A program made the translations under genes and the position numbers. This document shows, one piece after another, positions 7,241-11,762 of a stretch of DNA of 11,762 nucleotides. Within the stretch, counting starts at the first letter, position 1, and the number at the start of each line of letters is the position of its first letter. The notes under the pieces were generated by a model that saw only the letters and a program-made list of their open reading frames with translations, searched no databases and was not told the DNA's origin. This stretch comes from an uncultured Thermoanaerobacteraceae bacterium (GTDB taxonomy: Bacteria; Bacillota; DSM-12270; Thermacetogeniales; Thermacetogeniaceae), in assembly GCA_937914965.1 (NCBI GenBank), contig CALGIY010000353.1, forward strand, positions 1 to 11,762, written 5' to 3'.

Positions 7241-7287
7241 TAGCAGGCTAAAAAGGGAGGGCAGATGTCCTTCCCTTTTTCCTGCTA
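7241..7287 (+). terminator. Strong stem-loop between livJ and livH, likely attenuator or processing/stability hairpin
   Basis: TAGCAGG (7241-7247) pairs perfectly with CCTGCTA (7281-7287). After a two-base CT bulge, AAAAAGGGAGGG (7250-7261) pairs with CCTTCCCTTTTT (7269-7280) with one G-T wobble, around a 7-base loop. In total this is 19 base pairs. The upper GC stem followed by TTTTT (7276-7280) would work as a partial intrinsic terminator. The lower stem may protect the 3' end of livJ mRNA. Either effect would raise the binding protein above the membrane subunits, a common pattern in ABC operons. Confidence 0.8.
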
Positions 7288-7314
7288 AGAGATGCAGAAA
7301 ATGGAGGTGAGCAG

Positions 7315-8193
7315 ATGCAGGACCTGCTTCAGCAGTTGCTCAACGGATTATCTCAGGGAAGTATTTATGCCTTGATTGCTGTGGGTTATACCATGATCTA
7401 CGGTATTATTCAATTAATCAACTTTGCCCACGGTGATGTCATTATGGTGGGAGCCTATGTTGCCCTCGGTGCGGTTTTAATGGGTTTTGGATTTATCCCC
7501 AGTCTGTTAATAGCGATGCTTGTCTGTGCTGTCCTGGGGGTCTTGATCGAGCGGGTTGCCTACCGTAGGGTGCGGCCTGTGAGTAGACTGGCTGCTCTGA
7601 CTAGTGCCATCGGTGTTTCGCTATTTTTGGAATACACCATGATGTACTTTCTGGGAGCTGATATACGGACATTTCCTCCTGGAGTCCTCGCAGAGCGTAC
7701 CTACTCTTTGGGAGGAGTTATGATCACCAATAAAGACCTGCTAGTTTTAGGGACTACAGTGATACTGGTGGTTGTTTTACAGTACATTATTTTCAGAACG
7801 CGGACCGGAAAAGCGATGCGTGCGGTATCCTTTGACGGGCAGGCAGCGCAGTTGATGGGTGTTAATGTGAATAATACTGTGGCGATTACTTTTTTCATCG
7901 GTTCGGCTATGGCCGCTGCCGCTGGTATGCTGTACGGGATTTATTTCAATTCTGTGCAACCCTTAATGGGGCTAATGCCCGGGTTGAAGGCGTTTATTGC
8001 AGCGGTTCTCGGTGGTATTGGCAGTATTCCCGGGGCTATGCTCGGGGGGATACTGCTGGGAATGACCGAATCATTAGTCGCCGGTTTCGGTGGTTCCATG
8101 TACCGGGATGCGGTTGCCTTTATCATTCTGATCCTTATTCTTTTGATCAAGCCTACTGGACTACTTGGTAAAGGCGTTCAAGAGAAAGTGTAG
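7315..8193 (+). CDS. livH: Branched-chain amino acid ABC transporter permease LivH
   Basis: This 292-residue hydrophobic protein is the first of two transmembrane subunits of the transporter. The N-terminal GLSQGSIYALIAVGYTMIYG followed by IINFAHGD-like sequence (IQLINFAHGDVIMVGAY) is the LivH hallmark. About eight membrane helices can be traced. A cytoplasmic stretch, RTRTGKAMRAVSFDGQAAQL (about residues 162-181), fits the loop that couples to the ATPases, and KAFIAAVLGGIGSIPGAMLGG is a conserved C-terminal segment. It starts at ATG 7315 behind GGAGGTGA (7303-7310), an excellent ribosome-binding site that may offset attenuation by the preceding hairpin. The next gene, livM, starts 9 bases after the stop. 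Confidence 0.96.
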   Translation: MQDLLQQLLNGLSQGSIYALIAVGYTMIYGIIQLINFAHGDVIMVGAYVALGAVLMGFGFIPSLLIAMLVCAVLGVLIERVAYRRVRPVSRLAALTSAIGVSLFLEYTMMYFLGADIRTFPPGVLAERTYSLGGVMITNKDLLVLGTTVILVVVLQYIIFRTRTGKAMRAVSFDGQAAQLMGVNVNNTVAITFFIGSAMAAAAGMLYGIYFNSVQPLMGLMPGLKAFIAAVLGGIGSIPGAMLGGILLGMTESLVAGFGGSMYRDAVAFIILILILLIKPTGLLGKGVQEKV

Positions 8194-8202
8194 GTGGAGA
8201 TA

Positions 8203-9171
8203 ATGTTGAAGAAATATTTTCCGTCCATATTAGCTTGTTTGGCACTAGCTGTGCTCTTTACTATTGTTCAAGTAGGGATCAGCGGAGGGCTGCTATCTGG
8301 TTACTGGATAACTAATATTTATCTCATGGGGATTAATATTATCCTGGCTTCCAGTTTAAACCTGATCAACGGCTTTACAGGGGAGTTTTCCCTGGGGCAT
8401 GCTGGTTTTATGGCTGTCGGTGCCTTTACCGGGGCTATTGTTACAGCAAACCTTGGGCTCCCTTTTCCTTTGGCCATTATTGCAGGAATGTTGGCTGCAG
8501 CAATAGCCGGAGTAATTGTTGGGCTGCCAACCTTAAGGCTGAGAGGGGACTACCTGGCAATCGCCACCTTGGGCTTTGGAGAAATCGTCCGGGTGGTACT
8601 GATGAATATCGATTATGTCGGTGGAGCTTCCGGGATGATGGGGATTCCGGAAGTGGTAAACTGGCCTATAATTTTTATTAGTGTGGTGCTGTCCCTGCTG
8701 CTGATTAGGAACTTTATCGGTTCCTCCCATGGGCGTGCCTGTCTGGCAGTGCGCGAAAATGACCTGGCTGCCCAGATGATGGGGGTTAATATCACCTATT
8801 ACAAGGTGCTGGCCTTTGTGATTGGGGCGGCTCTGGCAGGGCTTGCCGGTGTTCTTTACGCTCACTATTACTCAATCATCCAGCCCAAAGAGTTCAGCTT
8901 CATGCTTACCTTTGATGTGTTGGTGATGGTTATGGTGGGTGGCCTGGGAAGCTTGACTGGTTCTGTTGTGGGGGCTGTACTCCTCACCACAGCTTCTGCT
9001 TTTCTGCAGGCGATTCCAGAACTACGGATGGTGCTTTATGCCTTACTGCTGATCGTTTCAGCTGTTTTCCGCCCGCAAGGCTTACTGGGCGAAAAGGAAA
9101 TTACCCTGCGCACCTTTGAACGATGGGGGGGTGTCTTATATGCAGCTCTTAACCGTAAACAAACTGAGTAA
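8203..9171 (+). CDS. livM: Branched-chain amino acid ABC transporter permease LivM
   Basis: This second transmembrane subunit has 322 residues and about eight to ten hydrophobic helices. It shows the LivM signatures SLNLINGFTGEFSLGHAGFM, LRLRGDYLAIATLGFGEIVR and ACLAVRENDLAAQMMGVN; the last is the cytoplasmic coupling region. The C-terminal VMVMVGGLGSLTGSVVGA is also typical. ATG 8203 is chosen because AGGTGG (8192-8197) stands 5 bases upstream. An in-frame GTG at 8194 would add three residues but would lie inside that site. Its 3' end overlaps livG by 32 bases, which suggests translational coupling. Confidence 0.96.
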   Translation: MLKKYFPSILACLALAVLFTIVQVGISGGLLSGYWITNIYLMGINIILASSLNLINGFTGEFSLGHAGFMAVGAFTGAIVTANLGLPFPLAIIAGMLAAAIAGVIVGLPTLRLRGDYLAIATLGFGEIVRVVLMNIDYVGGASGMMGIPEVVNWPIIFISVVLSLLLIRNFIGSSHGRACLAVRENDLAAQMMGVNITYYKVLAFVIGAALAGLAGVLYAHYYSIIQPKEFSFMLTFDVLVMVMVGGLGSLTGSVVGAVLLTTASAFLQAIPELRMVLYALLLIVSAVFRPQGLLGEKEITLRTFERWGGVLYAALNRKQTE

Positions 9172-9922
9172 ATCCTTTGGTGGGCTTGTAGCAATCAACA
9201 ACTTTAATCTCCGTGTGGAGTCCGGTGATCTGGTGGGTCTGATCGGGCCCAATGGGGCAGGTAAAACCACGGTTTTCAACCTTTTAACAGGACTCTACCA
9301 GCCTACAACTGGTTCGATTACCTTTGATGGTAGGGATCTTAAAGGAAAGCACCCCCACCAGATCACTAGAATGGGTATGGCGCGTACTTTTCAAAACATT
9401 CGCCTCTTTGGCAACTTGTCAGTGCTCGATAATGTCAAGATAGCCTATCAGGCAGTGGTTAACTACGGGCTGATCCCTGCATTTCTCAGGGTACCACCCT
9501 TTAATCGGCGGGAGGAAGAGATCGAAAAGGCGGCATTAGAGCTCCTGGAGATCTTTGGTCTTAAGGAACATGCGTATGATCGGGCGAGAAACTTACCCTA
9601 CGGAGAGCAGCGCTGCTTGGAGATTACTAGGGCATTGGCTACTGGGCCCAAACTGCTGCTTCTTGATGAGCCTGCTGCGGGGATGAACCCACAGGAGACC
9701 CATGAACTGCTTTCCCTGATTAAGTGGATCCGAGAACAGTTCAAGCTGACCATCATTTTGATCGAGCATGATATGTCTCTGGTAATGGGACTGTGCGAGC
9801 GGGTGCTGGTCTTAGACTACGGTTCTTTGATTGCTGAAGGGACACCCCAGGAGATCCAGCAGAATCCCAAGGTAATTGAGGCCTACCTAGGGGATGAGGA
9901 GGTGGTGGCATGGGAGGAATAG
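9140..9922 (+). CDS. livG: Branched-chain amino acid ABC transporter ATP-binding protein LivG
   Basis: This 260-residue cytoplasmic ATPase is one of two that drive the LivHM channel. Walker A GPNGAGKT is at 36-43, the Q-loop glutamine in TFQN at about 85, the signature NLPYGEQ (the LivG form of LSGGQ) at 151-157, Walker B LLLLDEP at 172-178 and the switch histidine in IEHD at 210. The extra stretch between Q-loop and signature (about 100-130) and the C-terminal EVIEAYLG-like end (KVIEAYLGDEE) are usual for LivG. ATG 9140 follows GGGGGG (9125-9130) with workable spacing; an in-frame TTG at 9116 would add eight residues and has no good site. It overlaps livM by 32 bases and livF by 13. Confidence 0.96.
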   Translation: MQLLTVNKLSKSFGGLVAINNFNLRVESGDLVGLIGPNGAGKTTVFNLLTGLYQPTTGSITFDGRDLKGKHPHQITRMGMARTFQNIRLFGNLSVLDNVKIAYQAVVNYGLIPAFLRVPPFNRREEEIEKAALELLEIFGLKEHAYDRARNLPYGEQRCLEITRALATGPKLLLLDEPAAGMNPQETHELLSLIKWIREQFKLTIILIEHDMSLVMGLCERVLVLDYGSLIAEGTPQEIQQNPKVIEAYLGDEEVVAWEE

Positions 9923-10632
9923 AACAAATACTCACTCTTGATGATGTCCATGTCCATTATGGTGCCATCTGGGCACTGAAAGGGATCAACCTCACAGTGG
10001 GTGAGGGGGAGATCGTCAGCCTTATCGGAGCCAATGGAGCCGGCAAGAGCACCACCCTGCAGGCAATCTCTGGGGTTGTCAAGAGTTCAGCGGGAAAAAC
10101 AACCTTCCGAGGAGAAGATATTACTAAGGTACCTGCACATAATATTGTGAAAAAGGGTATTGCCCAGGTGCCTGAAGGGCGCCGAGTTTTCGCCAACCTC
10201 TCTGTGTTGGAAAACTTGGAAATGGGCGCATATATCAGGAGAGATAATAAGGGGATCAAGCAGGATATGGAAATGGTCCTCGAACGATTCCCCCGCTTAA
10301 AAGAGCGTATCAGCCAGGTTGCCGGAACCCTAAGCGGTGGTGAGCAGCAAATGCTGGCCATCGGGCGTGCATTGATGACGCGGCCAAAACTGATGCTGCT
10401 CGATGAGCCTTCGATGGGACTGGCTCCTCTCTTAGTAAAAGAGATTTTTTCGATCATCCAGGAAATTAACCAGGAGGGAACGACCATCCTGCTGGTTGAA
10501 CAGAACGCCCGGATGGCCCTTCAGATCTCGGACCGGGCCTATGTTTTGGAGACAGGCAGAATTGTTCTGGATGGTCCAGCGAAAGAATTGGCCCGTCAGG
10601 AAGATGTCAAAAAGGCGTATCTTGGTGGATAA
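9910..10632 (+). CDS. livF: Branched-chain amino acid ABC transporter ATP-binding protein LivF
   Basis: This second ATPase subunit has 240 residues, the standard LivF length. Walker A GANGAGKS is at 40-47, the motif QVPEGRRVF at about 86-94 is specific to LivF, the ABC signature LSGGEQ is at 141-146 and Walker B LMLLDEP at 161-167. The switch histidine is replaced by Gln in LLVEQNA (194-200), which is normal for LivF. ATG 9910 has AGGAGG (9897-9902) 7 bases upstream and overlaps the end of livG by 13 bases, so the two ATPases are probably translationally coupled. It closes the liv set; the CBS-ACT gene follows after 58 bases without an evident terminator. Confidence 0.96.
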   Translation: MGGIEQILTLDDVHVHYGAIWALKGINLTVGEGEIVSLIGANGAGKSTTLQAISGVVKSSAGKTTFRGEDITKVPAHNIVKKGIAQVPEGRRVFANLSVLENLEMGAYIRRDNKGIKQDMEMVLERFPRLKERISQVAGTLSGGEQQMLAIGRALMTRPKLMLLDEPSMGLAPLLVKEIFSIIQEINQEGTTILLVEQNARMALQISDRAYVLETGRIVLDGPAKELARQEDVKKAYLGG

Positions 10633-10690
10633 AAGAACCTGCTCTTATGGTTGGGGTGGGTAAAATTAAATTAAAAAGGGGGCAGTTTCC

Positions 10691-11341
10691 ATGCGTGTGC
10701 GTGATAGAATGACTCCTGACCCAATAAGTATTACACCGCAAACAACAATTGCAGAGGCCTTGACGACTATGCGGGAGGGGCATTTCCGGCGCCTGCCTGT
10801 GGTTGACCGGGGGAAGTTGATCGGGATTGTCACAGACCGTGATTTAAGCGAGGTGTCCCCTTCCCCGGCCACCAGTTTGAGCGTTTTTGAGTTGAATTAT
10901 CTCCTCTCCCGCACCAAGATTGGGACCATCGTCAAAAAGCAGCAGGTGATCTCTATTTCCCCAGATGCCTACCTGGAAAAGGCGGCTTTGGTTATGAGGG
11001 ACAAGGAAATCGGGGCAATACCTGTGGAGGAAAATGGTAAGCTTGTGGGCATCATTACGGAAAGCGATATCTTTGATGCCTTTATGGAGATGATGGGACT
11101 GCGGGATTCCGGCACCAGGCTTGACCTGGAAGTGGACGACAAACCGGGGATGCTGGTGAAGGTTTCGGAGATCGTCTGGAAAAACGGTGGAGATATCTCT
11201 CATCTGGCTGTTTTTCACAAAAAACAGGCGAAAGCTGATCTCGTGCTGCAGCTGCGCACCAAGGATGTTGATACCATTGTTGATGCGCTGAAGGCCCAGG
11301 GAATTACCGTCCGCTCTGCTGACTGGAAGGGACACGCGTAA
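10691..11341 (+). CDS. CBS-CBS-ACT domain protein (AcuB-like)
   Basis: This 216-residue soluble protein has two CBS domains (about 7-55 and 77-130) and a C-terminal ACT domain (about 145-212). CBS motifs seen are HFRRLPVVDRGKLIGIVTDRDL and IGAIPVEENGKLVGIITESDI; the ACT start is LEVDDKPGMLVKVSEIVWKNGGDI. A CBS pair usually binds adenine nucleotides and ACT domains usually bind amino acids. The layout matches B. subtilis AcuB, whose role in acetoin use is not biochemically clear, so acuB is not assigned. It starts at ATG 10691 behind AAAAAGGGGG (about 10672-10681). Its place 58 bases after livF, with no terminator between, suggests cotranscription and a regulatory link to amino acid uptake, which is an inference. 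A GTTGG-type repeat begins two bases after the stop. Confidence 0.88.
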   Translation: MRVRDRMTPDPISITPQTTIAEALTTMREGHFRRLPVVDRGKLIGIVTDRDLSEVSPSPATSLSVFELNYLLSRTKIGTIVKKQQVISISPDAYLEKAALVMRDKEIGAIPVEENGKLVGIITESDIFDAFMEMMGLRDSGTRLDLEVDDKPGMLVKVSEIVWKNGGDISHLAVFHKKQAKADLVLQLRTKDVDTIVDALKAQGITVRSADWKGHA

Positions 11342-11343
11342 TA

Positions 11344-11427
11344 GTCGTTGGTTGTTGGTCGTTGGAAAAAGACCGCGTGTCACGGGGACGGTCCTTTTGA
11401 CAATGTGTGTTGGTGGTTGGTGGTTGG
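11344..11427 (+). repeat. GTTGG-type repeat element, copy B
   Basis: A GTTGG array (11344-11365) leads into the imperfect inverted repeat AAAAAGACCG (11366-11375) and CGGTCCTTTT (11389-11398), nine of ten pairs, then TTGACAAT (11397-11404). A second GTTGG array (11405-11427) follows. Order and ends match copy A at 495-614. The central segment contains CACGGGGACGGTCC, which resembles REP-type repeats of Firmicutes genomes. The hairpin with TTTT may also terminate transcription of the CBS-ACT gene. It fills the first third of the 287-base gap before the tRNA gene. Confidence 0.65.
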
Positions 11428-11587
11428 AAAAAGGAAACGATATGTTGTGATATATAGTGGCTGAGAAGCTAATCGGTAAAGGTTCGGCCGCGTGTAGGCA
11501 GTTTTGGAGTTGGTAAAGGATGCGTTTCAGTGTGTTGTGACTGCCTCTTCAGTAAGATTTTGCCGTGAGGGGTTAGGGTCTGCTTAC

Positions 11588-11616
11588 TGGACGAGTACTA
11601 TCGGTTATGTTAGAAT
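11588..11616 (+). promoter_or_regulatory. Promoter of the tRNA-Sec gene
   Basis: TGGACG (11588-11593), a 17-base spacer and TAGAAT (11611-11616) form a vegetative-type promoter, with an extended -10 TG two bases before TAGAAT. The predicted transcription start, about 11623, lies roughly six bases before the mature tRNA 5' end. The rest of the gap (11428-11587) holds a 7-base inverted repeat, AGGCAGT (11496-11502) with ACTGCCT (11540-11546), and nothing else I can name. Confidence 0.7.
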
Positions 11617-11628
11617 AAAATGCTTAGT

Positions 11629-11727
11629 GGGGGCGGATTGTGCCTGGTGGTGCGCCTGGACTTCAAATCCAGTGGGAGGCGTGGCTGACACGTCTTCGGC
11701 GGGTTCGATTCCCCCACGTTCCCGCCA
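11629..11727 (+). tRNA. selC: tRNA-Sec (anticodon UCA)
   Basis: This 99-base gene has the features peculiar to bacterial selenocysteine tRNA. The anticodon stem CTGGA/TCCAG with loop CTTCAAA has anticodon TCA at 11663-11665. A 6-base-pair D stem (11639-11644 with 11649-11654) closes a four-base loop. A long variable arm has a 9-base-pair stem (11675-11683 with 11689-11697). The T loop TTCGATT is at 11704-11710. The 8-position acceptor pairs 11629-11636 with 11716-11723, then discriminator G and an encoded CCA. The acceptor has two G-T wobbles and a G-A opposition at its inner end, and the T stem has a C-C mismatch (11700 with 11714). It decodes UGA with SelA and SelB encoded upstream. No clear terminator is seen before the window end; the trailing sequence is AT-rich. 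Confidence 0.95.
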
Positions 11728-11762
11728 AATTAATGATTATTAGCGTATTAAATAATAAATTA

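Noticed and set aside
9957-10487. A 176-codon frame antisense to livF
   Set aside because: It is a shadow of a GC-biased ABC ATPase gene; livF has all its motifs on the other strand.
2483-11341. A selenoprotein gene with in-frame TGA in this window
   Set aside because: Genes ending in TGA (selA, selB) are already full length, and no conserved domain continues past their stops; no SECIS-like hairpin follows a TGA inside a broken frame.
11496-11546. Riboswitch or leader hairpin upstream of tRNA-Sec (AGGCAGT / ACTGCCT)
   Set aside because: The stem is only seven pairs with a 37-base loop and lies upstream of the predicted tRNA promoter, so there is nothing to support function.
11504-11743. A 79-codon open frame on the + strand across the end of the window
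   Set aside because: It runs straight through the tRNA-Sec gene and its promoter, has no ribosome-binding site and gives a low-complexity product unlike any family I know.
1-11762. CRISPR array, prophage or insertion-sequence transposase
   Set aside because: No regular direct repeats with spacers, no integrase or transposase motifs and no target-site duplications were seen; the only repeats are the two GTTGG-type elements.

Overview
The window looks like a chromosomal stretch from a Gram-positive, endospore-forming, probably anaerobic member of the Firmicutes (class Clostridia, Peptococcaceae-like or similar). The reasons are strong purine-rich Shine-Dalgarno sites, GTG and TTG starts, a sporulation-type YyaC (DUF1256) protein, DUF4446 and UPF0180 (YkuS) proteins, and a bacterial selenocysteine system. 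The species cannot be named from the sequence alone.

Layout. Bases 3-503 hold the 3' part of a DNA methyltransferase gene that begins outside the window. It is followed by a GTTGG-rich repeat element (495-614). Bases 707-1678 carry a DUF4446 membrane protein, a doubtful 50-codon ORF and a YkuS-like protein. The yyaC-like gene (1724-2314) runs the other way and meets ykuS tail to tail across a shared bidirectional terminator. YyaC in Bacillus subtilis lies beside soj/spo0J, so this part may be near the replication origin.

Bases 2483-5818 are selA and selB, a two-gene operon closed by a terminator at 5876-5907. SelA converts seryl-tRNA(Sec) to selenocysteyl-tRNA(Sec), and SelB delivers it to UGA codons at the ribosome. 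The third component, tRNA-Sec with anticodon UCA (selC), is at 11629-11727 behind its own promoter.

Between selB and selC lies a complete branched-chain amino acid ABC transporter operon, livJ-livH-livM-livG-livF (6044-10632), followed by a CBS-CBS-ACT protein of AcuB type (10691-11341). A strong stem-loop separates livJ from livH. A 14-base perfect palindrome precedes livJ. A second copy of the GTTGG-type repeat follows the CBS-ACT gene.

Two functions therefore interleave: UGA recoding (selA, selB, selC) and uptake of leucine, isoleucine, valine or related compounds. No in-window gene needs selenocysteine, and selD is not in view. I found no convincing new enzymatic or defence system. The best leads are the irregular acceptor/T helix of the tRNA-Sec, the liv operon lying between selAB and selC, the paired repeat elements placed at stop codons, and several candidate RNA or operator structures.
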